Shown: positions 41,684 through 50,982 of the stretch, one piece after another | How positions within the stretch are numbered: the stretch's first letter is position 1 | How the letters are laid out: every line of letters starts with the position of its first letter | NCBI GenBank assembly: GCA_029562975.1 | Contig: JAKQTR010000043.1 | Coordinates: 198,491-262,490 of the forward strand | DNA length: 64,000 nucleotides | Direction of reading: 5' to 3' | Origin: Acidobacteriota bacterium | GTDB lineage: Bacteria; Acidobacteriota; Vicinamibacteria; Vicinamibacterales; JAKQTR01 | Made by a program: the position numbers and the translations under genes | Notes under the pieces: generated by a model | The model's input: only the letters and a program-made list of their open reading frames with translations | What the model was told of the DNA's origin: nothing | Database searches by the model: none

Positions 41684-44600
41684 TCACCGCTTGATCGGGT
41701 ACGGCGGCGGCGGCGGCACCGGGATCGGCCTGCTCGCCGCGAGCTCCTGCAAGTGCCGCACGGCCGCATCGAGCTGCGCGTCCGCCCCGCCGAAGGTCTC
41801 GTGCGGCAGGTTGTCCACGACGATGTCGGGGTCGACGCCGTGGCCTTCGATGAGCCACTGGCCTTCGGGGCCGTAGACGCCCGTCTCGGCGGCCGTCGCG
41901 ATGCCGCGATCCACGAGGAAGTTGCTCGAGCTCAGCCAGATCTCCCCTCCCCACGTCCGGGTGCCCATCACCGTGCCCAGCCCGAGCCGCCTGAACCCCT
42001 CGGCGAACGCCTCGCCGTCGGACGCGGTGTTCTGATCGACCAGCACGACCATGTGGCCGCGGAACGCGAACTGCATGTTCCACGTCGGATGGCCGACGCG
42101 CGGCTGCCAGTAGAACCACGCCTTCCGCAGCAGGCGCCCGAGTATCCAGCTGTCGATGTTGCCGCCGCTGTTGTGGCGCACGTCCACGATGAGCCCCGAG
42201 CGGTTGAACACGGGGTAGAACTCGCGCATCCACTCGGCCATGTTCGCGCCGCCCATGGCCCGGAGGTGGACGTATCCGATCTCGCCCTTCCCGGCGCGCT
42301 CGACGGCGAGCCGCCGCGTGTACTCCCATTCGTCGTAGCGCAGGCCGTCCTCGGCCTGCGCGCTGATCGGCTCGACGACGACGTCTCGCGCGGGGCCGCC
42401 GGCCTTCGGCTTCACGCGCAGGAGCACCTGCTTGCCGGCCTGGCCCCGCAGCAGCGCCGACAGATCCCGGACGGTCAGCGCGCTGGTGCCGTTCACCCGC
42501 TCGATGAGGTCGCCCTCGACGACCTCGACGCCGGGCCGCGCGAGCGGCGCACGCCGATCGGGGCGATCGGGGTCCGTGGCGATGACCCGGACGACCCTGA
42601 AGCCGCCGGCCTTCTCGTCGCGGACGAGCTCCGCCCCGAGCGACGCCGGCCACGCGCCGTCCTCGGCGTCGCGCAGATCGCCGCCGCGCACGAAGATGTG
42701 GAGGGCCGAGAGCTCCGAGACCATCTGCGCCAGGACGTCGCTGAGTTCCGCGCGGTCGGTCACCCGATCGACCAGCGGCTCGTACTTCTGCCGCATCGCG
42801 GGCCAGTCGAGGCCATGCATGCCGCGGTCGTAGAAGTAGTCGCGCTCGAGGCGCCAGGCTTCGGCGAACATCTGCCGCCACTCGAGGCGCGGATCGAGGC
42901 TGAACGTCCAGTCCTTCAGCGGCACGGCCGACTTCGAGAGGTCCGACGGCGCCTTGGCGCCGGCGTCCACCACGTAGTAGGCGCCCCCCTTGCGGATCAG
43001 GATCTTCCTGCCGTCGGCCGACAGCTCGTAGCTTTGCGGCTCCTCGATGAACGTCTCCGGCTCGGCCTTCTTGTTGTCGAGCGCGAGCGTCTTCAGCGCC
43101 GCTTTGCCGTCGCGGCCCGTCGGGCGCGACACGAAGTAGAGCCGCTTGGCGTCCATTGACAGGCTGCTGTAGTTGCCAGCCGGCACCGGCACCTCGAGCA
43201 GACGCGTCTGCAGCCCGTCGGTATCGACGACGACGGGCTGCACCGCGGGTTTGGCCGCGGCCGGCTTAGCCCCTCCGGCCTTGCCGGCCTGCGCGGCCCC
43301 GGCGTCTGGCTGCTCCGTCTGCTCGGCCTTGTCGGCGGCCTTCGGCGCGTGCAGTTCATCGTCGGGCTGGAAGGGCGAGCGCTCGCCGCGTTTCAGGGCG
43401 ACATGGTAAATCTTCGTCGGCCGGTCCCAGTACGGCTCCGGCTGCCGAGAGCCCCACGGGCTGCCGACGAGCGACTCGAAGTTCCGGTCGGACAGGAAGT
43501 AGATCCACTTCCCGTCCGGGCTGAAGACCGGGCTGCTGCTGTCGTACCGGTCCGACGTCACCGGGACGCTCCGTCCCGACGCGATCTCGTACAGGTGGAT
43601 CTGCGTGAGCTGGTTCGCGGCCGGAGCGGTGTACGCCAGCCACATCGAGTCGGGCGACCACTCGAGGTCGTCGAAGCGGCCGTGGGCCGACTCGGCGACT
43701 TTCGTCTGCGTCTTCTTCGCGACGTCGAAGATCCAGAGCTGCTGGTCCTTGTCGTGGTGCGCGATGAAGCGGCCGTCCGGTGACGGCAGGCCGTCCCACC
43801 GGAGCACCGTGGCATCGCGGCTCAGCTGCGTGGACGGCCCCACGCCGCTTGCCGGGACCTGCCAGAACTCCACCTCGCCGCTCTCGTCCGATAGCGTCAG
43901 GACGCTCTTGCCGTCCGGCATGAAGCGGGCGTTGCGGTGGCGGACGAGCTTGTTGCGCGCGGCCTCCACGATGCGGCCCTGTAGCGCGGGGACCACGAAC
44001 ACCTGTCCGCGCGCCGTGATGGCCACGCGGTCGCCGTTCGGAGAGAGGTGCGCGGACGTGATCCAGTCCGCGGTGTTCTTGATCCACCGCTCGCGAAGCT
44101 GATCGAAGTCAGACACGAGCGTGATGGGCACGATCCTGTCGATGCCGGAGGCGACGTCGAGGACGCGGATGTCGGCGCCGTGCTGGTAGGCGATCCGGCC
44201 GTTCGAGAGCGACGGCGACTGCACGTCGTAGCCGCGGTGCGTCGTGTGCTGCTTCAGGTCCTCGCCGCGCTCGTTCATCGACCAGAGGTTCATCACGCCG
44301 TCGCGGTCCGAGGCGAAGTAGACGCGCCCCTTCCAGGCCATCGGGGTCTTGCTGGTGCCGGCGTAGTCCGGCGTGAGCGGGACGGCCTCCTGGCCGGGGC
44401 CGTCGAACCGCCAGAGGTTCTGCGCGGTGCCGCCCTTGTAGCGCCGCGTGTGGCTGCCCTGGAACGGGAGGCGCGTGAAAAAGAGGGCGCGGCCGGCCCC
44501 GTCGAACGCGCCGTCGGACGCCTGGGCCAGCGGCACGATCGCGCGCGCACCCGTGGCGGGATCGAGGCGGACAAGCTGCGTGTTGGGGAGCGTGGAGTGC

Positions 44601-44995
44601 CGGCGGGTGGCGAAGAGGATCTCGCCCGATGGCGTCCACGACAGCCAGGAGGGGCGCGCCGCGTCCCACGTCATGCGCTCGGGAACCCCGCCTTCCAGGG
44701 GCAGCGTGTAGACTTCGCCGGGCCCCTCGTAGGTGGCCGCGTACGCGACGACTCTTCCGTCGGGCGAGATCGCGGGCCGGCTCTCTTCCTCCGGGTGCGT
44801 CGTCAGGCGCTGGGCCACGCCGCCCGCCACGCCCACGCGCCAGAGGTCGCCCTCGGCGACGAAGACGATCGTGTCGCCGTGGATCGCCGGTTGGCGGTAG
44901 TAGCCCAGCTGCGGTTTCTGTTGCTGCGCGGCGAGGGGCAGGCATAGGATGATGCAGGCGACGCAGGCGAGTCTCGTGGCGGCTGTGCGCGACAT
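41684..44995 (-). CDS. Tricorn protease homologue (S41 family), exported
   Basis: I take ATG 44995, which has AGGAG six nt upstream, over ATG 45001 which abuts it; the protein is 1103 aa. A signal peptide ends at PLAAQQQ. Residues about 30-560 form the two beta-propellers (GDTIVFVAEGDLWRV, PAISPDGRVVAYAA, WSPDSMWLAYTAPA), then a linker rich in Ala/Lys. The C1 region holds ELSALHIFVRGGD with the expected catalytic His, a PDZ domain follows (LARPGVEVVEGDLIERVNG), and the C2 peptidase has the nucleophile Ser in DQNTASDGEAFAEGF. It degrades peptides in the periplasm by homology to tricorn. It is convergent with the barrel gene and divergent from the TPR gene. Confidence 0.92.
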   Translation of the reverse strand: MSRTAATRLACVACIILCLPLAAQQQKPQLGYYRQPAIHGDTIVFVAEGDLWRVGVAGGVAQRLTTHPEEESRPAISPDGRVVAYAATYEGPGEVYTLPLEGGVPERMTWDAARPSWLSWTPSGEILFATRRHSTLPNTQLVRLDPATGARAIVPLAQASDGAFDGAGRALFFTRLPFQGSHTRRYKGGTAQNLWRFDGPGQEAVPLTPDYAGTSKTPMAWKGRVYFASDRDGVMNLWSMNERGEDLKQHTTHRGYDVQSPSLSNGRIAYQHGADIRVLDVASGIDRIVPITLVSDFDQLRERWIKNTADWITSAHLSPNGDRVAITARGQVFVVPALQGRIVEAARNKLVRHRNARFMPDGKSVLTLSDESGEVEFWQVPASGVGPSTQLSRDATVLRWDGLPSPDGRFIAHHDKDQQLWIFDVAKKTQTKVAESAHGRFDDLEWSPDSMWLAYTAPAANQLTQIHLYEIASGRSVPVTSDRYDSSSPVFSPDGKWIYFLSDRNFESLVGSPWGSRQPEPYWDRPTKIYHVALKRGERSPFQPDDELHAPKAADKAEQTEQPDAGAAQAGKAGGAKPAAAKPAVQPVVVDTDGLQTRLLEVPVPAGNYSSLSMDAKRLYFVSRPTGRDGKAALKTLALDNKKAEPETFIEEPQSYELSADGRKILIRKGGAYYVVDAGAKAPSDLSKSAVPLKDWTFSLDPRLEWRQMFAEAWRLERDYFYDRGMHGLDWPAMRQKYEPLVDRVTDRAELSDVLAQMVSELSALHIFVRGGDLRDAEDGAWPASLGAELVRDEKAGGFRVVRVIATDPDRPDRRAPLARPGVEVVEGDLIERVNGTSALTVRDLSALLRGQAGKQVLLRVKPKAGGPARDVVVEPISAQAEDGLRYDEWEYTRRLAVERAGKGEIGYVHLRAMGGANMAEWMREFYPVFNRSGLIVDVRHNSGGNIDSWILGRLLRKAWFYWQPRVGHPTWNMQFAFRGHMVVLVDQNTASDGEAFAEGFRRLGLGTVMGTRTWGGEIWLSSSNFLVDRGIATAAETGVYGPEGQWLIEGHGVDPDIVVDNLPHETFGGADAQLDAAVRHLQELAASRPIPVPPPPPYPIKR

Positions 44996-45078
44996 GGTCA
45001 TCTCCTGAGATGCCGTGGGAACGCGTGTGAGAGCGCATTCTAGCAGCCCGCGTCCGCGCTCCGCTCCGGAGGTCAGCG

Positions 45079-46764
45079 ATGCTCACTCGCTCTGCGATCA
45101 GGCGCTGCCCGTCCCTCCGCGCCGTCGCCGCGATCTGCGCCTTCATCGTGACCGCGGCGCCGGCGCCAGCCCAGGGCCCGGCCGCGGCCATCAAGGCCGG
45201 CCGGGCGCTCGAGGAGGCCGGCAAGCTGGACCAGGCCATCACGGAGTACGGCAAGGCCATCGCCGCGAGCCCCGCGTCGGCCGAAGGCTGGCTCCGCCGC
45301 GGCGTTGCCAGGAACGCGGCAGGTCAGCCCGGGCCGGCGCTGCAGGATCTCGACCGCGCGATTCAGTTCGATCCTTCCAGCGCCGAGGCCCACATGGGCC
45401 GGGCGGTCGCGCTCAACGGCCTGCAGCGGTTCAGCGAGGCCGTGTCGGCCGCCACGCGTGCGCTCGAGCTGCGGCCCGGATACGGGGCCGCCTACCAGGC
45501 GCGGGGCTTCGCGAAGTTCAGGCTCTCCGATTACCGCGGCGCCGTGGAGGACGAGTCGCAGGCCATCGAGGCCAACCGGAGAGACTGGGGCGCCTACCGG
45601 ATTCGCGGGATCGCGGAAGTCAACCTGAACCTCCACCGTGAGGCGCTGCGTGACCTGGACAAGGCGATCGATGCCGGGATCGGCGGTGCGGACATGACGC
45701 ACTACTTCCGCGGGAGGGCACGGCATGCGCTCGGCGACGTGAAGGGCGCGCTCGAGGACGCGAACCGCACGATCGAGCTGAACCCGAGCTATCCTGTCGG
45801 CTACCTCGTGCGGGGGGACTACAGGCTGGCCTTCGGCGACCGCGCCGGGGCCGAGGCGGACTATCGGAAGTGCGTTTCGCTCGACCCGCAAGGGAAGCTG
45901 GGGCTGTCGTCGCTCGCCAAGCTGACCGCCGGCGCGCCGGGCGGAGCTGCAGCGCCGGCGGCAGCGTCGGCAACGGCGCCTCCAGCCGCACCGGCAATGC
46001 CGGCAGCCCGCGCGGCGCCCGCGGCGGCAATTCACTCGGCGCTGCCGCCGCTCGATCCGTCCGAGGTCCCGCCGCTCAGTTCGTACTCGAACGAGGTGAA
46101 GCTCCTGGCGGCGTTCCGCGCCAGCCCGACGCCGGAGACGCGGGCCGCGCTCGCCCGGGTACGCGTCGAACACGCTCTGCGCCTCGCCCGGGCAGCTGAG
46201 AAGCAGCGGGACGAAAAGACGTTCAGGACGGCGCTTGGCTACGCGGAGTCGGCCGCCGAGCTCGCACCGGACAACCCCGCTGCGTGGCTCCTCCTGGGCA
46301 GACTGTACGCGGCCATCGAGAACAACCCGGTCGCCGCCGACCTGGCCGAGCAGGCCTTCCGTGCCGCACTCGAGGTGCGTCCCGGACTGGCCGATGCGCA
46401 GCTCGGGCTCGGTCAGATCTGCCTCCGGAAGGGCTCGCTCGACCGCGCCCTGAACGAGCTGGAGCCGGCCGTCGCCGCAGACCCCGCGCTCGCCACGCCG
46501 GAGGTGGTTTCGACGATGGGGTGGGCCTACATCTACGACGCCCAGCTCGACCGCGGCATCAGGTTCTTCCGCGGCCTCCTCGCCAGGCAGCCCGGGATCG
46601 AGCCCGTGTCAATCGGCCTCGCGGTCCTGCTCCACGAGAACGGCTCGCGGGCAGAAGCCGAGCGCACGTTGACCGCGCTCGCGACCAACGCGGCCGCGGC
46701 GGCCGACGCGCGAGGCTACGCGAAAGCGCTCCTCGAGGATTGGGCGAAGGGAGGTGCGCGATGA
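45079..46764 (+). CDS. Exported tetratricopeptide-repeat protein
   Basis: This 561-aa protein (ATG 45079, GGAGGT upstream) has a signal peptide ending PAPAQG. Residues about 35-285 hold seven or so TPR units (GRALEEAGKLDQAITEYGKAI, RGVARNAAGQPGPALQDLDRAI, RGRARHALGDVKGALEDANRTI). An Ala/Pro linker follows (about 290-320), then a second helical array (LGRLYAAIENNPVAADLAEQAFRAAL, LGLGQICLRKGSLDRALNELEPAV). TPR arrays bind partner proteins. Its stop overlaps the next start as ATGA, so the two proteins are made together; the following protein is the likely partner. Confidence 0.85.
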   Translation: MLTRSAIRRCPSLRAVAAICAFIVTAAPAPAQGPAAAIKAGRALEEAGKLDQAITEYGKAIAASPASAEGWLRRGVARNAAGQPGPALQDLDRAIQFDPSSAEAHMGRAVALNGLQRFSEAVSAATRALELRPGYGAAYQARGFAKFRLSDYRGAVEDESQAIEANRRDWGAYRIRGIAEVNLNLHREALRDLDKAIDAGIGGADMTHYFRGRARHALGDVKGALEDANRTIELNPSYPVGYLVRGDYRLAFGDRAGAEADYRKCVSLDPQGKLGLSSLAKLTAGAPGGAAAPAAASATAPPAAPAMPAARAAPAAAIHSALPPLDPSEVPPLSSYSNEVKLLAAFRASPTPETRAALARVRVEHALRLARAAEKQRDEKTFRTALGYAESAAELAPDNPAAWLLLGRLYAAIENNPVAADLAEQAFRAALEVRPGLADAQLGLGQICLRKGSLDRALNELEPAVAADPALATPEVVSTMGWAYIYDAQLDRGIRFFRGLLARQPGIEPVSIGLAVLLHENGSRAEAERTLTALATNAAAAADARGYAKALLEDWAKGGAR

Positions 46765-49181
46765 CGCGCCGGATCTCCTGCCTCCCGCTGTCAGTCGCGG
46801 CCGCAGTCGTGCTCATGTGGGCCGGCGCGGCTCATCGGAATACCGCCGCGCAGGCGGTGATCCAGGCCGACATCTCGGAACTGCCGAGGCGCGTGGCGGA
46901 ACTGGAGGCCGCGAAGGCCGCCGAGCGCGCGAAGCTCCAGGCCTCGCGGTCGGGGACCCAGGAGGCGTACCGGGCCATCGACGACAAGTACCTGGGCGAG
47001 GCCAGGAAGCTCCACCAGAGCGTCCGCGAGCCGCAACTGCGCGCGCTCGAGCGGGCGTCCGGCGTGCAGCGCGGCACCCTCAGCCAGGGCGCCGCCGGCA
47101 CCGCGCCCGAGCTGGGCCGAGGCGCCTTCGGGGACGTCGACACCGGGTCGCTCGGCGCACGCCAGTTCGAGGCGGTCCGGCAGGCTGCCCTGAAGGCGGG
47201 CTACACCGTTCAAGGGGAGGGCGACTATTTCACCATCAAGGAGCTGGGCACCACCGTGCACCGCGAGCCGACGCTGTACGCGTCGGCGCCCGGCAGTTCG
47301 GCGCGACAGGCCGAGATCAGCCGCGGCCTCGGGCACGAGACGTCCTACAACGTGGGCAGCGCGAGAGCCGACGCGAACGTCGCCGCGCTGAAGAACCTCG
47401 AGAAGGGTGGGCACACGCTCGACCGGCCCGCCGCGCGGCTCATGGAGTCGCCCGCGGATCTCCAGGAACTCGGGAAGATGACCCAGCGCAACATGGAGGC
47501 CGGCGGCGTCCGCAATCAAGCGCTGGAGGCACAGGTCGACATGCTCAAGACCGGCTACTCGCCCGAGGCCGCGGGGATCGTCCGGCCGAACGCCACGGCG
47601 GCGGAGAAGGCCGCCACGCTCGGCGAGTTCCAGCAGCAGTGCCGCGACGTGAACGCCCAGTCCGTCCGGAACACGCAGGCGCGGTCCGCCGCGACCATGG
47701 AAGGCCTGCAGGCCGCCGCGCGGGCGGCCGAGGCGAAGCTGCAGCAGGCCCGGGCGAGCGGAAATGCGGAGGCGATCTCGTCGGCCCGCGCCGAGGTGCA
47801 GGCGGCGAGAACGGAGGCGATCGAGTTCCAGGCTCAGCAGCGCGCGGCCCGCGAAGCCCTGGTCCGGAATAACCCCGAAGGCGCTCGGCTCATGGCCGAA
47901 GCGCAGGGCATGAAGGCCGACCTCGTCAACGGGCCCGGCGGCCCGCGCTACCGCACGCCGCAGGGAACGAAAACGCCGAGCCAGCTGGTGGACGCGCTGA
48001 CGGAGCCGCCGCTTCCCGGGGGCCAGCCCAAGGCGAGCTGGGTGTCGCGCGGCCTGAACGGGGTCGGCGTGACGCTGATGGGATTCGGCATCTACCAGGG
48101 CGTCAAGGACGCCCAGGAGCAGGCGGGCCGGGAGGCCGGCGAGCGCGGCGACGGCGCGCTCACGAGCGCGGCGAAACTGGGCGCGTACAGCGTCTGGAAC
48201 AGCCTCGGTTTCGCATGGGCGGTGCAGTCGGGCCGGGAGGGCCAGGCGCGGTCGATGCAGCAGTACCAGGACGACCTGAAGGCGGGCCGGGTCGATTCGA
48301 TGTCGTTCACGTCGTTCATGGCCGCGCGGGCGAGGGGCGTCGGAGACGGGCTCTACCAGTTCCTGGGATTCAAGGGCATCGAGACCGCGTACGCGGAGTA
48401 CGTGAACAGCCGGGCCGAGCAGGCCCTCGCGGCGGCCAACGAGAAGGCCGCAGCCACGGCGCTGGCGCGGGACCAGCAGCGCAACCTGGAGCGGGCGGCA
48501 GCGCGTGCCGCGTCCGAGAAGGCGGCGGCGGAAAAGGCCGCAGCCGAACAAGCCGCAGCCCGGAATGCCGCTCAGGAATCCGCGGCCCGCGCGGGGTCCG
48601 GCCGCAGCAGCGGTGAAACCGCGGCCGCCGCGAAGCGTCCGGCCCCGAAGCCGGCCTCGCCTCCGCAGCCCAAGAGCGACGATGCCAGCGTGATGCCGAA
48701 CCTCGTTCGCACCTCGTGGTCGGGGCAGATCACGATGCAGCCCGAAGAGGGCCCGGCCGTCGTGCTTCCGCTCACGGTGGCTATCGACAGCTACAACAAG
48801 ATCAGCGGCAGTCTCCGTTGGAGCGCATGGTTCGACGAGCAGGAGAACCAGAGGTTGCTCGACCTGAGCGGCTCGTACGACTCCAGGACGGGGGCGCTCA
48901 CGATGCAGGCCGACAGGGTCTTTACCGAGGAGTCCACCATCACCCAGGTGTTGAGCGTGCCGACCGGCAGCGGCATGGGCACCGAGCAGAAGCGGGTCGA
49001 GGTGAAAGAGACCAGGCGCGCGGGCGTCAAGGTGCGGGCTGCAGGCGCGATCGACGGCCCCGATGCCGCACGCGGCAACCTGGAGATCTCGTTGACGAAC
49101 GAGATCCTCGTTGACGGCGCCAGCCAGGGCGCCGATACGAACGTGTTGCGCGGCACCTGGCGCCTGAATCGCCGGCGCTGA
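46761..49181 (+). CDS. Exported 806-aa Ala/Gln-rich coiled protein of unknown family, coupled to a TPR protein
   Basis: The ATG at 46761 (GGGAGGT upstream) overlaps the TPR gene stop by 4 bp. A signal peptide ends at AHRNTAAQA. Residues 30-100 are helical (AELEAAKAAERAKLQAS, AYRAIDDKYLGEARKLHQ). A compact domain follows (DVDTGSLGARQFEAVRQAAL ... GDYFTIKELGTTVHRE), then long coiled coils (about 250-380, and about 560-600 with repeated EKAAAEKAAAEQAAA). A central glycine-rich hydrophobic stretch (GLNGVGVTLMGFGIYQGV) may cross or enter the membrane. The last ~140 residues are beta-rich (TSWSGQITMQPEEG, LPLTVAIDSYNKISGSLRWSAW). I do not recognise the family. No nuclease, protease or peptidoglycan motif is seen. 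Confidence 0.7.
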   Translation: MTRRISCLPLSVAAAVVLMWAGAAHRNTAAQAVIQADISELPRRVAELEAAKAAERAKLQASRSGTQEAYRAIDDKYLGEARKLHQSVREPQLRALERASGVQRGTLSQGAAGTAPELGRGAFGDVDTGSLGARQFEAVRQAALKAGYTVQGEGDYFTIKELGTTVHREPTLYASAPGSSARQAEISRGLGHETSYNVGSARADANVAALKNLEKGGHTLDRPAARLMESPADLQELGKMTQRNMEAGGVRNQALEAQVDMLKTGYSPEAAGIVRPNATAAEKAATLGEFQQQCRDVNAQSVRNTQARSAATMEGLQAAARAAEAKLQQARASGNAEAISSARAEVQAARTEAIEFQAQQRAAREALVRNNPEGARLMAEAQGMKADLVNGPGGPRYRTPQGTKTPSQLVDALTEPPLPGGQPKASWVSRGLNGVGVTLMGFGIYQGVKDAQEQAGREAGERGDGALTSAAKLGAYSVWNSLGFAWAVQSGREGQARSMQQYQDDLKAGRVDSMSFTSFMAARARGVGDGLYQFLGFKGIETAYAEYVNSRAEQALAAANEKAAATALARDQQRNLERAAARAASEKAAAEKAAAEQAAARNAAQESAARAGSGRSSGETAAAAKRPAPKPASPPQPKSDDASVMPNLVRTSWSGQITMQPEEGPAVVLPLTVAIDSYNKISGSLRWSAWFDEQENQRLLDLSGSYDSRTGALTMQADRVFTEESTITQVLSVPTGSGMGTEQKRVEVKETRRAGVKVRAAGAIDGPDAARGNLEISLTNEILVDGASQGADTNVLRGTWRLNRRR

Positions 49182-49200
49182 ACCGCCGCCGGGTCGTACG

Positions 49201-49280
49201 AAAGGGGTCGGGTCGATTTACCGCGATCACAGAATTGGCTTACAGATCTGTTGAGTGCGGTAAATCGACCCGACCCCTTT
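49201..49280. repeat. REP-like palindrome C: 24-bp perfect inverted repeat
   Basis: Arms 49201-49224 and 49257-49280 are perfect complements (AAAGGGGTCGGGTCGATTTACCGC) around a 32-nt interior. Only the outer AAGGGGTCGGGTC is shared with palindromes A and B; the inner part is different. It lies 19 bp after the 806-aa protein gene. Confidence 0.9.
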
Positions 49281-49547
49281 GTGCGCTCGCCGAGGACGCG
49301 ATGGAATGGGAGGGACGTTATGAGAGACTAATGGGCAGGGCGTCGTAACCTGCGCGCGCCGGCGTTGCGGCCACTCGAGATCAGGATCTCGAACCGGCCG
49401 TCTCGATCAACAATGTGCGCGCTCCTGTTTCGTCTGGCGCATGGGTATCCCACTCGTCTCCGTCCTGCTCCTCATAGGGAACGTCACGGCGCATCTGCGC
49501 GACCGGGCGGATCGCCTGGTCGAGGCCCCGCGCGAGGAGGGCGTCTG
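49281..49547 (+). other. Gene-poor stretch before the GT4 gene
   Basis: A 35-aa frame (ATG 49441 to stop 49548, beginning MGIPLVSVLLLIGN) ends overlapping the GT4 start codon by one base. Its start resembles the first residues of a family 2 glycosyltransferase, but it is too short to be one. It may be a remnant. A 7-bp dyad CGAGATC-AG-GATCTCG lies at 49376-49391 and could be an operator. Nothing else is visible. Confidence 0.4.
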
Positions 49548-50930
49548 ATGCGCGTCCTCTTCGTCGTGCGCGGCTTCCCTCCCGATTCGACCGGCGGGAC
49601 CGAGATCCACGCGGCCGGCCTCGCCCGCATCCTCTGGCGCCGGGGCCACGACATCACGGTGCTGGCGCGGGAGGCCAGGACGGATCTGGCCGAGCACCAC
49701 GTAAGGCGCGATCACTACGGGCAGGTCCCGGTCGTCCGCGTGAACAACAACCTCCGCGAGACGACGTCTTTCGAAGAGACGTACCGGAACCCCGCTGTCG
49801 ACGCCGTGGCCCGCGCGCTGATGGACGACGAGCCGCCGGACGTCGTGCACGTGCATCACCTGACGAGCCTGAGCACGGGCATCGTCGAGGAGTGCGCCCG
49901 GCGCGACATCCCGGTGATCGTCACGCTGCACGATTACTGGCTCATGTGCCACCGCGGCCAGCTGCTGGATCTCGACCTGGAGAGGTGCCGGGGCCCGGAG
50001 CCCGACCGGTGCGCGGTGTGCGCGGGGCTGGCGGACTCGGCCCGTCCGGCCGTTCACCGAGCGGCCCGGTGGCTGCGGGTGCTGGACGATCACGTGCCCC
50101 GGGCGATTGCCGATGCGCGCCGCCGCCTGGCGTCGGGCCTTGCCCGGCGGGCGGTGCCGGAATCCGCCGCCGCGGAGGCGGAGCGCCGGATCTCCCACAT
50201 GCGGTCGGTGTGCGTTGGCGCCGCCCACTTGCTGGCCCCGTCGAAGGCGCTGCTCGAGCAGTTCGTCGCGTTCGGGTTGCCGCGCGAACGCCTGCAGCTC
50301 GTTGAGCTCGGGATCGACACGCGGCCCTTCGCCCGGCTCAAGCGCCAGCCCTCAGAACGGCTGCGCATCGGCTTCGTCGGCAGCCTGCTGCCCTCGAAGG
50401 CGCCGCACCTAGCGATCGAGGCGGTCCAGGGCCTGCCGCCGCGGCGCGCCGAGTTGACCGTCGCCGGCAGCCTCGGACCGTATCACGGCGACGCGAGCTA
50501 TGCGTCCGCGCTCCGGCCGCTCCTCCGCTCGCCGGGCGTCCGCTGGCTCAACGGCGTCGCGCATCACAAGGTTCCGTCCGTCTACGAATCCCTCGACGTC
50601 GTGGTCGTGCCGTCGATCTGGCTGGAGAACTCCCTGCTCGTCATCAGGGAGGCGTTCGCGGCCGGCCTGCCGGTTGTCGCGTCGAACCTCGGCGCGATGG
50701 CCGAGACGGTCGCGGACGGCCGCAACGGCCTGCTCTTCGAGCCTGGCAGCTCGGCGGACCTGCGGCGCGTGCTGCAGCGCCTGCTCGACGAGCCCGGCCT
50801 GCTCGATCGCCTGCGCGAGGGGATTCCGCGCGTCAGGACCATCGACGAGGACGCCGCCTGGACGTCGGCGCTCTACCAGGAGCTGTGGTACGGGCGCCAC
50901 GGGAGGCCGACGCCGCCGCCCGAGCCGTGA
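49548..50930 (+). CDS. Family 4 glycosyltransferase (GT-B fold)
   Basis: The ATG at 49548 has GAGGAGG upstream and starts a 460-aa protein. The N-terminal lobe shows RVLFVVRGFPPDSTGGTEIHAAGLARIL (acceptor side) and DVVHVHHLTSLSTG. A cysteine-bearing loop LERCRGPEPDRCAVC is inserted at about 140-165 and might bind zinc. The C-terminal lobe has RIGFVGSLLPSKAPHLAIEAV, HHKVPSVYESLDVVVVPS and ENSLLVIREAFAAGLPVVAS (the EX7E donor-binding motif). It transfers a nucleotide-activated sugar, probably in capsule, O-antigen or exopolysaccharide synthesis. A GT87-like gene follows at 52 bp. Confidence 0.9.
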   Translation: MRVLFVVRGFPPDSTGGTEIHAAGLARILWRRGHDITVLAREARTDLAEHHVRRDHYGQVPVVRVNNNLRETTSFEETYRNPAVDAVARALMDDEPPDVVHVHHLTSLSTGIVEECARRDIPVIVTLHDYWLMCHRGQLLDLDLERCRGPEPDRCAVCAGLADSARPAVHRAARWLRVLDDHVPRAIADARRRLASGLARRAVPESAAAEAERRISHMRSVCVGAAHLLAPSKALLEQFVAFGLPRERLQLVELGIDTRPFARLKRQPSERLRIGFVGSLLPSKAPHLAIEAVQGLPPRRAELTVAGSLGPYHGDASYASALRPLLRSPGVRWLNGVAHHKVPSVYESLDVVVVPSIWLENSLLVIREAFAAGLPVVASNLGAMAETVADGRNGLLFEPGSSADLRRVLQRLLDEPGLLDRLREGIPRVRTIDEDAAWTSALYQELWYGRHGRPTPPPEP

Positions 50931-50982
50931 TAGCGCGGGGCGGCTGGCGGCGCGCCGGACGGGCCTGCTATAGTCGGCGCTG

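Noticed and set aside
49441-49548. A 35-aa ORF before the GT4 gene as a real gene
   Set aside because: It lacks a ribosome-binding site and a domain; only its first residues resemble a GT2 start. It is kept as part of the gene-poor stretch.
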